Source: Phycisphaerales bacterium (lineage in GTDB: Bacteria; Planctomycetota; Phycisphaerae; Phycisphaerales; UBA1924). Taken from it: 64,000 bases of DNA. The stretch lies in assembly GCA_029260515.1 (NCBI GenBank), contig JAJDDC010000102.1:1-64000 (forward strand). Reading direction: 5' to 3'. Below, piece by piece: positions 42,283 to 50,833 of this stretch. Below the pieces are notes generated by a model that had not been told where the DNA came from, searched no databases, and saw only the letters and a program-made list of their open reading frames with translations. Made by a program: the position numbers and the translations under genes. The first letter of the stretch is position 1, and each line of letters opens with the position of its first letter.

Positions 42283-43728
42283 TCAGGGCGAGAGGCGGAA
42301 GGAGATGTCGCGGGACTCGTCGCCGCGTCCCGGGCCCTCGACGCTGAGCGTGGTGCGGCGCCCGAGCATGGTGTTCTCGCGGACGAGGGCCAGGTAGAAC
42401 TCCTGGAGGTTCTCGACGGGCTCGCCGTTGACTGCGGTGACGCGCATGCCCACGGTCAGACCCACCTCCTCGGCGAGCGAGTTGGTATCGACTCGGGTGA
42501 TATAGAGGGGCGCATCCGACCCGACGTCGCGCCTGCGCGATCCGATCTGTGCGCCGAGCTGAGAGGCGACGGCGTTGGGGATGCGCTGCGCAAGGACGAG
42601 GTCGGGCATGACGCCGAGGGTGACGGCGACGGTCCGCGTCGCGTCGATCTCGGGCGAGTAGACAACCATCGGGATCTGTGCGCCGGGCGCAGAGACGCTG
42701 ACGATGGCGGTGAGGATCTCCGAGTCGGTGATGGGCTGGCCCAGGACCTCGGTGATGACGTCGCCCGTGCGGAGGCCGGCGGAGGCGGCGGGGCCGTCCT
42801 CGACAACGCCCGTGACTCGGAGACCTCGGACGAAGCTGTCGCCAGAGTCGATTCGTTCGATGCCGAAGGGGTAGAACGAGACGCCCAGGTAGCCCCTCGC
42901 GACCTCGCCCTTGGAGATGATCTGGTCGGCGACAAACTCGACGGCGGCGATGGGGATGGCGAACGAGATCCCGGCCGAGTCGCCCGACTCGGCGGGGGCG
43001 CCCGTGGTGTCGCGCCCCGTCGCGATGGCGACGTTCATGCCGATGGCCTCGCCCCGGACGTTGACGAGCGGGCCCCCGGAGTTTCCCGGGTTGACGGCGG
43101 CGTCGGTCTGCAGGTAGTTGGTGTAGCCTGCCAGCGCGGTGCTGACGCCCGAGGGGGCGCGACCGAGCGCCGAGACGATGCCCTCGGACATCGAGAACTT
43201 GAAGCCGAACGGTGAGCCGAAGGCGAAGACGCGTTCGCCCTGGCGTGGGGGATAGGAAGTTGGGGCTCGACGCAGCGGGAACACAGCGCCGTTGGCGTTG
43301 ACGGTGAGGACCGCGACGTCGGTGTACGGGTCGGCCCCGAGGAGCGTGGCGCCCGCGACGCGGCCGTCGGCGAACTCGACGGCGAAGCGTTCGCCCACGC
43401 CCCGGACGACGTGGGCGTTGGTGACGACGTGGCCCTGGTCGTCGTAGACCCAGCCCGCGCCAGAGACGCCCGAGATCGGGAAGCCGCGGGCGCCGGCGGG
43501 GGGTGTGATATGCACGAGCGAGGGGCGGACCGAGTCGGCGACGGCGGAGACGGCCCGGTCGATGCGTTCGAGGACGTCGTCCTCGTCGATGGTCTGGCGG
43601 GCGAGGCTGATCTGGGCCGTGGTATGCGCGTCGGCGAGGCGGAGGAAGATCGCCGGCGCAACGAGCAATGAGACGGCGCAGGTGATGAGTACAACGATCG
43701 CGGGCCCGTAGGCGACGAAACGACGCAT
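42283..43728 (-). CDS. HtrA-like serine protease with two PDZ domains
   Basis: 481-aa membrane-anchored DegP/HtrA-type protease. An N-terminal membrane segment (about 8-28) is followed by the trypsin-like domain with His106 (TNAHVV), Asp137 (YTDVAVL) and Ser217 (NPGNSGGPL), then two PDZ domains (about 270-350 and 375-470, FYLALVREN at the end). It probably acts in the periplasm in quality control. GGAGGG precedes the ATG. Its operon partners are not apparent; panB follows upstream with a 46-bp gap. Confidence 0.92.
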   Translation of the reverse strand: MRRFVAYGPAIVVLITCAVSLLVAPAIFLRLADAHTTAQISLARQTIDEDDVLERIDRAVSAVADSVRPSLVHITPPAGARGFPISGVSGAGWVYDDQGHVVTNAHVVRGVGERFAVEFADGRVAGATLLGADPYTDVAVLTVNANGAVFPLRRAPTSYPPRQGERVFAFGSPFGFKFSMSEGIVSALGRAPSGVSTALAGYTNYLQTDAAVNPGNSGGPLVNVRGEAIGMNVAIATGRDTTGAPAESGDSAGISFAIPIAAVEFVADQIISKGEVARGYLGVSFYPFGIERIDSGDSFVRGLRVTGVVEDGPAASAGLRTGDVITEVLGQPITDSEILTAIVSVSAPGAQIPMVVYSPEIDATRTVAVTLGVMPDLVLAQRIPNAVASQLGAQIGSRRRDVGSDAPLYITRVDTNSLAEEVGLTVGMRVTAVNGEPVENLQEFYLALVRENTMLGRRTTLSVEGPGRGDESRDISFRLSP

Positions 43729-43774
43729 GGGATCCCTCCGGTGGGGCGCGCGTCGGGCGCGACTTCGGGGCGGG

Positions 43775-44713
43775 TCAGGCGCCGGCGTGTCGCGGACGGC
43801 GCGTCGGGTCCGAGGGTTGTTCGCGTGGGGGCGGGGACAGTTTCGCGGCCTCGCCCTCTCGCATTGTGTAACGCTGCCCCCCGATCTGGTTCGCCGCCAC
43901 CCGTTCGACCCATGTCCGGGCGGCGTTGACGATATCCGGACCCATCTGTGCGACCGGATCGGCGAAACGGGGCGGCTGGTCGGTCAGGCCCAGCAGGTCC
44001 TGGACAACGAGGATCTGGGCGTGGCAGGCCGTCCCGGCGCCGATCCCGATGACCGGGACCGTCGTCCGCCTGACCAGGGCCTCGGTCACCTCGGGGGGCG
44101 TGGCCTCGATGAGGAGCATGACCGCGCCGGCGCGTTCGAGGGCGACGGCGTCTTCGATCAGGCGCTGCGCGTCGTCGGCGGTGCGACCCTCGGCGGTGTA
44201 CGCGCCCTTGAGCGAGACACGCTGGGGGAGCAGGCCCACGTGCGCACAGACCGCGATCCCGGCGCGGGTCATCTTGTGGACCAGGGGCGCCATCGAGGCG
44301 TCGGCCTCGATCTTGACGAGGTCTGCCAGCCCCTCGGTCATGAACCGCCCGGCGGCGCGGATCGCCGACTCGTCCGAGGCGTGGGCGGTCAGGAAGGGCA
44401 TGTCTGCCATGACGACGGTGTTGGGCGCGCCCCGCTTGACGGCCGCGGTCAGGGCGACCGCGAGGTCCAGGGGCATGTCGATGGTGCGGTCGTAGCCGAG
44501 GATGACCTGGGCGGCCGAGTCACCGACCAGCATCAGGTGCACGCCGGCACGCTCTAGCCATCGGGCGGTGGTGGCGTCGTAGGCGGTGAGGCAGGCGAAC
44601 GGCTCGCCGCGGCTCGCCATGCGCGTGAGCGTTCGCAGCGTCACGCGTGGCGGGGCGGGCTCGGCGCGGGCCGGGTCGCCCGGGGGCGGGCTCGGGCTGG
44701 GGCGCTCGTACAC
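43775..44713 (-). CDS. panB: 3-methyl-2-oxobutanoate hydroxymethyltransferase
   Basis: First committed step of pantothenate and CoA synthesis, 312 aa. The TIM barrel is shown by PFACLTAYDATTARWLERAG, MLVGDSAAQVILGYDRT, MADMPFLTAHAS, VKIEADA, CAHVGLLPQRVSLKGAY and VIGIGAG. The GTG at 44713 gives a 20-residue Pro-rich extension compared with known enzymes. A TATACT box lies exactly 6 nt before it. The gene is divergent from the sugar dehydrogenase gene, 65 bp away. Confidence 0.95.
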   Translation of the reverse strand: MYERPSPSPPPGDPARAEPAPPRVTLRTLTRMASRGEPFACLTAYDATTARWLERAGVHLMLVGDSAAQVILGYDRTIDMPLDLAVALTAAVKRGAPNTVVMADMPFLTAHASDESAIRAAGRFMTEGLADLVKIEADASMAPLVHKMTRAGIAVCAHVGLLPQRVSLKGAYTAEGRTADDAQRLIEDAVALERAGAVMLLIEATPPEVTEALVRRTTVPVIGIGAGTACHAQILVVQDLLGLTDQPPRFADPVAQMGPDIVNAARTWVERVAANQIGGQRYTMREGEAAKLSPPPREQPSDPTRRPRHAGA

Positions 44714-44719
44714 GTCGAG

Positions 44720-44725
44720 AGTATA
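44720..44725 (-). promoter_or_regulatory. Leaderless-type -10 box, panB
   Basis: TATACT, 6 nt, then GTG at 44713. Confidence 0.75.
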
Positions 44726-44766
44726 GCGCCGGGGCGGGCGGCCCCCCCTGGCCGGGCGTGGGCGTG

Positions 44767-44772
44767 TACGCT
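44767..44772 (+). promoter_or_regulatory. Leaderless-type -10 box, sugar dehydrogenase gene
   Basis: TACGCT, 6 nt, then ATG at 44779. Confidence 0.75.
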
Positions 44773-44778
44773 TCGGGC

Positions 44779-45984
44779 ATGAGCATCCGAAACACACTCC
44801 TGGCGGCCCTGGGCGTCTCGATCCTCCTGGCCCCCGCGGCCCGTGCGCAGCAGGCCCAGGCCTGGATCGAGGGCGGGCTCGACCGCCCGCTCGACTTCGT
44901 CGCCGACCCCACCGACCACGAACGGTTCTACGTCGTCGAGCAGACGGGCCGGATCCGCGTGATCGAGGGAGGCGAGTTGCTCGACGAGCCCTTCTTCGAG
45001 GTCGATCGGTCGGACTTCACGACCGACAACTGGGAGCAGGGCCTGCTGGGCATGGCCCTGGACCCTGGGTTCGCGGGCAACAAGCGGTTCTACGTGAACT
45101 ACTCGGGCAAGGACGGGCGGACGGTCGTCTCGCGGTTCACGGCCGACACGCCCCACCATGCGCCCGAGTCGAGCGAGGAGGTCCTGCTCGAGGTCGCCCA
45201 GCCCTGGGGCAACCACAACGGCGGCTGCCTCCGCTTCGGGCCCGACGGGATGCTGTACATCGGGTTGGGCGACGGCGGCTCGGCCAACGACCCACGGGGC
45301 GCGGGCCAGAGCCTCGACACGCTGCTGGGCAAGCTGCTGCGGATCGACGTCACGGGCGAGCCCGACGAGGGGCTCGCGTACGCGGTCCCCGACGACAATC
45401 CGTTCCTGGAGATCAGCGACGCGCGGGGCGAGATCTGGGCGTACGGCCTGCGCAATCCCTGGCGGTTCGAGTTTGATTCCGACGGGCGCCTGTGGATCGC
45501 GGACGTCGGGCAGAACCGCTTCGAGTGGGTCCACGCCCAGAAGGCGAGCTCGAAGGGCGGCGAGAACTACGGGTGGAACGTGATGGAGGGCAAGGGGCGG
45601 TTCAAGCCCGGGCGGGCGCGGTTCCAGGACCCGCCCCGCCTGGACGCGAGCGCGTTCAAGGAACGCGGCATCCAGACGCCCGTCTTCGAGTACCGCCACC
45701 ACCCCGTGGCGTCGATCACCGGCGGGTACTTCTACGAGGGCGCGTCGGTCGCCAGGCTCAAGAACCGGTACGTCGTCGCGGACTTCATGTCCGGGCGTAT
45801 CTGGAGCTTCAAGCTCGGCGACGACTGGCAGGCCGACGACGTGGTGGAGCACACCGCCGCGTTCGCCCAGACATTCGGCGGCAACGGCCCGGAGCTGGCG
45901 ATCTCGAGCTTCGGGCGTGATATGGACGGGGAGCTGTACATCCTCGACCACAAGGCGGGGCGGGTGCTCAAGATCGTGGAGTGA
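44779..45984 (+). CDS. PQQ-dependent sugar dehydrogenase family protein
   Basis: 401-aa exported six-bladed beta-propeller of the glucose/sorbosone dehydrogenase family. A signal peptide (about 1-24, AARAQQ) precedes blades with ERFYVVEQTGRIRVIEGG, GLLGMALDPGF, the catalytic-site NHNGG segment, IGLGDGGSANDP and GYFYEG. PQQ-binding basic residues in FELRNPWRF-like GLRNPWRFEF are present. The substrate may be a sugar; some members act as Hedgehog-interacting-like binding proteins. TACGCT lies exactly 6 nt before the ATG. Confidence 0.9.
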   Translation: MSIRNTLLAALGVSILLAPAARAQQAQAWIEGGLDRPLDFVADPTDHERFYVVEQTGRIRVIEGGELLDEPFFEVDRSDFTTDNWEQGLLGMALDPGFAGNKRFYVNYSGKDGRTVVSRFTADTPHHAPESSEEVLLEVAQPWGNHNGGCLRFGPDGMLYIGLGDGGSANDPRGAGQSLDTLLGKLLRIDVTGEPDEGLAYAVPDDNPFLEISDARGEIWAYGLRNPWRFEFDSDGRLWIADVGQNRFEWVHAQKASSKGGENYGWNVMEGKGRFKPGRARFQDPPRLDASAFKERGIQTPVFEYRHHPVASITGGYFYEGASVARLKNRYVVADFMSGRIWSFKLGDDWQADDVVEHTAAFAQTFGGNGPELAISSFGRDMDGELYILDHKAGRVLKIVE

Positions 45985-46388
45985 TGGGCTGGGACAACCC
46001 ACCGGTCCCGCCTGAGTTTGAGGATCAAGTTCGGAAGCTGCACGCGCGCGCCAGGACGAACGCCATTACGCAGTGGGCGGTGGCGTTGAGTCTGGGCGTT
46101 ACCACGCTGTCAGTGCTCTCCACACTTCGGCATACATCACTTACTCACTGGGTCTTCATCTGGGGCGCCAGGGTGTGGCTCGTCGGCAGCGCCTCGCTTG
46201 TCTTCGTGCTGCTCGTGCGCGCTATACGTGCGAGTGCTTCGTTGCGCCTGTGGTCGGAGCGTGTGAAACGGATCCGAGAGGCTCGTTGTTCTTGGTGCGG
46301 GTACTCGCGCGACGGCCTGCTGTCCTGGGATGGCTGCCCGGAGTGCGGGCGTGAGCCGCGGCTCGACGAGGATGGCGACGCCGGATGA
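45984..46388 (+). CDS. Small two-TM zinc-ribbon protein
   Basis: 134-aa membrane protein, unknown function. Two hydrophobic segments (about 29-46 and 57-75) precede a C-terminal ribbon CSWCGYSRDGLLSWDGCPECG. The spacing between the cysteine pairs is 12 residues, unlike the 16 of the five-gene array, so it belongs to another branch. Its ATG shares a base with the preceding stop (TGATG), indicating coupling to the sugar dehydrogenase; a GTG at 45981 is an alternative start. Confidence 0.75.
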   Translation: MGWDNPPVPPEFEDQVRKLHARARTNAITQWAVALSLGVTTLSVLSTLRHTSLTHWVFIWGARVWLVGSASLVFVLLVRAIRASASLRLWSERVKRIREARCSWCGYSRDGLLSWDGCPECGREPRLDEDGDAG

Positions 46389-46583
46389 TGGAACCCACGT
46401 CGGCGCTGGGCGTATAGCCCGCCACGCCGGCGGGGCCGTTGTCTCGCCCGGCGTGCGTCGGACGCTCGGGCGTCCCGGAGGCTGGATCCGCGGCTGATGC
46501 CCGGGTCACCCACGCCGCGGGACCGATCGGGCGCGCACGGGGCGTGGAGCCGGCGCGGATTCTCAACACGAGCGGAGGTTTCT

Positions 46584-47252
46584 ATGACCAGGGTCTTGGC
46601 GTGCGTGGTCGCGTTGGCGGCGGGCGGTTCGGCGAGTCTCGGGGGCGGGGATGTCGTGATCGGCTTCGAGGCGTACCCGCCCGGGTCGCTGATGTCGTCG
46701 TACACGGAGCGTGGTGTGCTGTTCACGCCCCTGGGCCCGGCCGGGCTCATGTCGGCGACGGTGCACTTCACCGAGGGCGTCGCGGTGTTCGACGCGTCGG
46801 GGGACGTGGACGGGTTCCTGCGGGCCGAGCTGCCCGAGGAGGCGTCGGCGGTGAGCGTGTCGTTTATCGCGACCGTCAACGCCGTCGTGATTGTCGATGC
46901 GTACGACGAGGACGGCTTCGAGGTCGATTCGGACGCGGAGTTCGGGGCGGACAGCGCGTTCGACGTGGTGACCGTCAGCGTCTCGGGCGCGGGGATCAGG
47001 CGGGTCGAGTTCGGGGGGGTCGGCGAGGGCGCCTCATCGACGCCGACGTTCACGTACACGCCATCGGTCCCGGCGTGCAGCGTCGCGGATCTGTCGCCGC
47101 CCAGGGGGGTGCTCGACTTCGACGACGTGCTGGTCTTCCTGACCGCGTTCGGGTCCGGCGGGGACGAGGCGGACCTGGGCGAGCCGTTCGGCGTGCTCGA
47201 CTTCTCCGACGTGTTCGCGTTCCTGGTCGCGTTCGGGGGCGGGTGCCCCTGA
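46584..47252 (+). CDS. Secreted protein with GC-type dockerin-like tail
   Basis: 222-aa exported protein. A signal peptide (about 1-20) and a beta-rich domain (about 25-150, VVIGFEAYPPGSLMSSYTERG) precede the C-terminal tail CSVADLSPPRGVLDFDDVLVFLTAFG and ADLGEPFGVLDFSDVFAFLVAFG, ending GGGCP. The tail matches that of the gene at 34329. The globular domain may bind polysaccharide or fold with calcium; no enzyme motif is seen. A GGAGG site precedes the ATG. Confidence 0.8.
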   Translation: MTRVLACVVALAAGGSASLGGGDVVIGFEAYPPGSLMSSYTERGVLFTPLGPAGLMSATVHFTEGVAVFDASGDVDGFLRAELPEEASAVSVSFIATVNAVVIVDAYDEDGFEVDSDAEFGADSAFDVVTVSVSGAGIRRVEFGGVGEGASSTPTFTYTPSVPACSVADLSPPRGVLDFDDVLVFLTAFGSGGDEADLGEPFGVLDFSDVFAFLVAFGGGCP

Positions 47253-47270
47253 CGCGCGCTCGCCCGGCTC

Positions 47271-47276
47271 TACAAT
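47271..47276 (+). promoter_or_regulatory. Leaderless-type -10 box, ABC-F gene
   Basis: TACAAT, 6 nt, then ATG at 47283. Confidence 0.78.
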
Positions 47277-47282
47277 CGGCCC

Positions 47283-49271
47283 ATGCCGATCCTCGCGGGG
47301 ACCAACATCGGGCACGCGTACGGGCACGACATCGTGCTCGAGGGGGTGTCGCTCTCGGTCGAGCCGGGCGAGCGGATCGGCGTGGTCGGGCGGAACGGGA
47401 CGGGCAAGAGCACGCTGCTCAAGATCCTGGGCGGCCTCCAGGCGTGTGATTCGGGGACGGTGACGCTCCAGAAGGGCGCGCGGGCGTCGTACCTGCACCA
47501 GGACCCGGACCTGGACCCCGCCGAGACGCTGCGGGGGGCGGCCGAGGAGGCGTTCGCCGAGCTGCACGCGATGCACACCGAGCTGGAGGGGGTGTACGAG
47601 GCGATGGGCTCGGCCCAAGGGGCGGCGCTCGAGAAGCTGATGCGTGAGCAGGAGCGGCTGGAGAAGGCGATCGAGGCCGCGGGCGGGTACGCGATCGACC
47701 ACCTGATCGACGCGGTGCTCCACGGCCTGGGGTTCGACGACACGCAGTTCAAGATCCGCGTCCGCGACCTGTCGGGGGGGCAGAAGGGGCGCCTGGCGCT
47801 GGCGCGGGCGCTGCTCGAGGGGCCCGACGTGCTGCTGCTCGACGAGCCGACGAACCACCTGGACCTGGCGGGGCGTGAGTGGCTCGAGGGGTTCTTGCGT
47901 GACGAGTTCCGCGGGGCGGTCGTTATGGTCTCGCACGACCGGTACCTGCTCGACCGGGTGGTGCACCGGATCGTGGAGGTCGAGCAGGCGCGGCTGATTG
48001 ATTACCCGGGCAACTACAGGGCCTTCCGCAAGCTGCGGGCCGAGCGCCGCGAGGCGCAGATGCGGGCGTACGAGAAGCAGCAGACCGAGTTTAAGCGCGA
48101 AGAGGCGTTCATCCGCAAGTACAAGGCCGGGCAGCGGGCCAAGCAGGCCAAGGGACGCGAGTCGCGCCTGGACCGGGCGAAGGAGGCCTCGACGCTCGAG
48201 CGCCCGATGGAGCTGGCGGAGCTGCGCCTGAGCCTGGCCAGGGCCGAGCGGACGGGCGACATCGTCGTCTCGGCCCGCGAGCTGAGCAAGAAGTACACGA
48301 ACGACGACGGCTCGGAGAAGGTGCTCTTCGACGACCTGAGTGTGAAGATCGGGCGCGGCGAGCGCTGGGGCATCATCGGGCCCAACGGCGCTGGCAAGAC
48401 CACGCTCGTGCGCACGCTCCTGGGCGAGATCAAGCCCGACTCGGGGGGCGTGCGCCTGGGCAGCAAGCTCGAGGTCGGGTACTTCCGCCAGTCCGACGAG
48501 GGGCTGGACCCCGAGCGGATGCTGTACCGACAGATGCAGGATCTGATCAAGAAAGAGACGAACGAGAAGGTCGTGCTCAGCGAACAGGAGGCGCGGAACC
48601 TGGCGGGTGCGTTCCTGTTCTCGGGGCGAGAGCAGGAGAAAGAGGTCGGCGTCTTGTCGGGCGGCGAGCGGGCGCGTGTGCGTCTGGCGGCGCTGCTCGC
48701 GTGCGCCAAGAACGTGCTCGTCCTCGACGAGCCGACGAACCATCTGGACATCCCCAGCGCCGAGCGGATCGAGGAGGCGCTTGCGCGGATCGACCCCGAC
48801 GACCCGAGGTCTGGCGGGGCGTTCGAGGGGACGCTGCTGCTCATCAGCCACGACCGGGCGCTGATCGACGCGACGTGCGACCACCTGCTCGTGCTCGACG
48901 GCGAGGGGGGCGCCGAGGTCTTCGCCGGCGGGTACACCGACTGGCACGACCGCCAGGCACGGCGCGCGCAGGAGGCGGATGACGCGGGCGGACGGCGGCG
49001 CGAGGCCAAGCCCGGCGGCGCGCGCGCGAACACGGTCGCGATGCCCACGAAGCCCGACGAGTCCAAAAGCAAGTTCTCGTGGATGTCGGTCGAGAAGATC
49101 GAGGCGCGGATCACGTTGCTCGAGTCGCGGGTGGGCGACATCGACCGGGAGCTGGCCGACCCGGACGTGTGGGCGGACGTGGCGCGGGCCAACCGCCTGA
49201 CCGAGGAGCGGGACCGGCTTCGGGGCGAGATGGAACCGTTGGAGGCCGAGTGGGTGAGGAAGGCGGAATGA
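47283..49271 (+). CDS. ABC-F family ATP-binding protein
   Basis: 662-aa soluble protein with two ABC ATPase domains, of the ABC-F translation-factor type (Uup/EttA). Domain 1 has GRNGTGKST (about 38-46), LSGGQKGRLALARALLEG and LLDEPTNHLD; domain 2 has GPNGAGKTT, LSGGERARVRLAALLA and LDEPTNHLD. A charged linker (about 240-310, RRAERREAQMRAYEKQQ) separates them; the C-terminal coiled coil (about 600-662) resembles Uup, which acts on DNA or ribosomes. TACAAT lies exactly 6 nt before the ATG. The next gene overlaps by ATGA. Confidence 0.92.
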   Translation: MPILAGTNIGHAYGHDIVLEGVSLSVEPGERIGVVGRNGTGKSTLLKILGGLQACDSGTVTLQKGARASYLHQDPDLDPAETLRGAAEEAFAELHAMHTELEGVYEAMGSAQGAALEKLMREQERLEKAIEAAGGYAIDHLIDAVLHGLGFDDTQFKIRVRDLSGGQKGRLALARALLEGPDVLLLDEPTNHLDLAGREWLEGFLRDEFRGAVVMVSHDRYLLDRVVHRIVEVEQARLIDYPGNYRAFRKLRAERREAQMRAYEKQQTEFKREEAFIRKYKAGQRAKQAKGRESRLDRAKEASTLERPMELAELRLSLARAERTGDIVVSARELSKKYTNDDGSEKVLFDDLSVKIGRGERWGIIGPNGAGKTTLVRTLLGEIKPDSGGVRLGSKLEVGYFRQSDEGLDPERMLYRQMQDLIKKETNEKVVLSEQEARNLAGAFLFSGREQEKEVGVLSGGERARVRLAALLACAKNVLVLDEPTNHLDIPSAERIEEALARIDPDDPRSGGAFEGTLLLISHDRALIDATCDHLLVLDGEGGAEVFAGGYTDWHDRQARRAQEADDAGGRRREAKPGGARANTVAMPTKPDESKSKFSWMSVEKIEARITLLESRVGDIDRELADPDVWADVARANRLTEERDRLRGEMEPLEAEWVRKAE

Positions 49272-49666
49272 GCACGGGCGAACGGAACGACGGCGAGCAC
49301 GTGGTGCAGGCGCCGCCGATCCTGCGCCCGGATGCTCAAGAGGGCGGCGCGCCCGATGGGATGGGCGTGGTCGAGTCGTACAACGCCGTCGCGGAGACGG
49401 TCGGGTTCATGCCCTCGATGCGGGTGCGTGACAACGTGCTGCAGATCGTGTTCGTGGTGGCGGTGACGGGGGTGTGCGCGCTGGTGGGGTGGTACTCGAC
49501 GGGGCAATCAGGCGCGACGGCGTGGACGATGCCGCGCCAGACGGGCGCGCTGATCGCGGGCGTGATCGGGCTGATCGCCTCGACGTTTCTGAGCGGGCTG
49601 GTGCTGATGGTGCTCGGGTTCGTGCGGGCGCTGCGGAGGCGGGGCGATCGCCCACGCCGCGGTTAG
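49268..49666 (+). CDS. Hypothetical two-TM membrane protein
   Basis: 132-aa protein, unknown function. A hydrophilic N-terminal part (about 1-55) is followed by two membrane segments (about 57-78 and 92-118) and a basic tail RALRRRGDRPRRG. Its ATG overlaps the ABC-F stop (ATGA). Its stop overlaps the stop of the convergent gene by three bases. Confidence 0.75.
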   Translation: MSTGERNDGEHVVQAPPILRPDAQEGGAPDGMGVVESYNAVAETVGFMPSMRVRDNVLQIVFVVAVTGVCALVGWYSTGQSGATAWTMPRQTGALIAGVIGLIASTFLSGLVLMVLGFVRALRRRGDRPRRG

Positions 49667-50742
49667 TCGCCCGCGGCGAAGCGCCCCTGGACAACACCGA
49701 GCACGCGGGGCCAGGCGCTGCGGAAGTAGGCCTCGGTCTCGTCCCAGGCTTCGGCGTCGCCGAAGCCCAGGTGGGTCAGGGTGAGCATCGTGCGATCGTC
49801 GTCGAGCCCGTCGAGTTCGACGACGACCCAGGTGCGCTTCGCACGGTTCTCGGGCTGGTCGGGGGGCGCGTTCCAGGTGAACGAGATCATGCGGTTGGGG
49901 ATGTAGCTGAGGACCTGGCAGCCGTTGGAGCCCAACGCGCCGTCGAAGAGCCACTCGTAGCGCCCGCCGATCGCCAGGTCGATGTTGGCGTCGGCCTCGG
50001 GGCGCCCGGCGGCGTAGACCGACTCCCAGCCCGCGGCGGTCGCCCAGACGTCGAAGACGTCTGAAGGCGGGGCGTCGATCTGCGCGGCCTCGGTGAACGA
50101 GCGGAGGTCGGCGCCTTGTGCAACGAAGAGCGCGGGGTTGATGGGGCGCGGGCCGTTGGTGGGCGCGGCGCTGGACGAGGCCCACGGGTCGTCGGAGCCG
50201 GGGGCGTCTCTGGTCACGCGGCGCCAGACGCCGTCCATGATCAGCTGCTCGGTGTCCGAGCCCGCGGGTGTCATCCAGGCCTTCCACGTGTAGGTATCGG
50301 GGCCGTCGGTCTCGAAGCGCTGGCGGAGGCGCGTGCCGTTGGTGGTCGAGTCGGTGGTGAGGGCGATGGATTCGCCGTCGTTTTCGAGCGTGTAGGGGAG
50401 CTGGGAGAACGAGCCGTCGTATGTGAGGCCGATGGCGGTGTAGTCGCCGTTGTGGGTGGTGTAGAAAGAGAGGTAGCGTTCGTAGATCGGGCCGTCGTTG
50501 TCCTGGACGATTGTGGTGACCTCGACGATGTTCCCGCCGAGGCCGACGCGGTACTCGTTGCGGGCGCGGAGGGTGGCGCCCCAGGCCCAGGTGGCCTCGA
50601 TCTCCCAGTCGCCGATGAAGTAGTCGAGCAGGACGAGGGGCCCGTCGCTGACGTGCTCGGGGCGGGGCGGGGCGGCGAGGGGCGCTTGGGCACAGGCGAT
50701 GGTCGAGAGCGAGAGCGCGAGGGTGGTGATTGTGGCTCGCAT
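49663..50742 (-). CDS. Exported protein with a DUF1579-like and an AHSA1-type SRPBCC domain
   Basis: 359-aa exported protein. After a signal peptide (about 1-18), the N-terminal part (about 30-175) has FIGDWEIEATWAWGATLRARNEYR and a repeated GDYTAIGLTYDG pattern like DUF1579. The C-terminal part (about 205-355) is an AHSA1/SRPBCC domain with DLAIGGRYEWLFDGALG and MLTLTHLGFGDAEAWDETEAYF. The fusion of these two lipocalin-like modules suggests a ligand-binding or stress role; no enzyme motif is seen. Confidence 0.72.
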   Translation of the reverse strand: MRATITTLALSLSTIACAQAPLAAPPRPEHVSDGPLVLLDYFIGDWEIEATWAWGATLRARNEYRVGLGGNIVEVTTIVQDNDGPIYERYLSFYTTHNGDYTAIGLTYDGSFSQLPYTLENDGESIALTTDSTTNGTRLRQRFETDGPDTYTWKAWMTPAGSDTEQLIMDGVWRRVTRDAPGSDDPWASSSAAPTNGPRPINPALFVAQGADLRSFTEAAQIDAPPSDVFDVWATAAGWESVYAAGRPEADANIDLAIGGRYEWLFDGALGSNGCQVLSYIPNRMISFTWNAPPDQPENRAKRTWVVVELDGLDDDRTMLTLTHLGFGDAEAWDETEAYFRSAWPRVLGVVQGRFAAGD

Positions 50743-50833
50743 GGGTGGTCCTCTGGGACGGGGCTGCGTGGGCTGTTCGACGTGTGTCGCTCGCGCCCGC
50801 GGCTCGGGCCCCGGTGGCGACGGTTGGTGATTC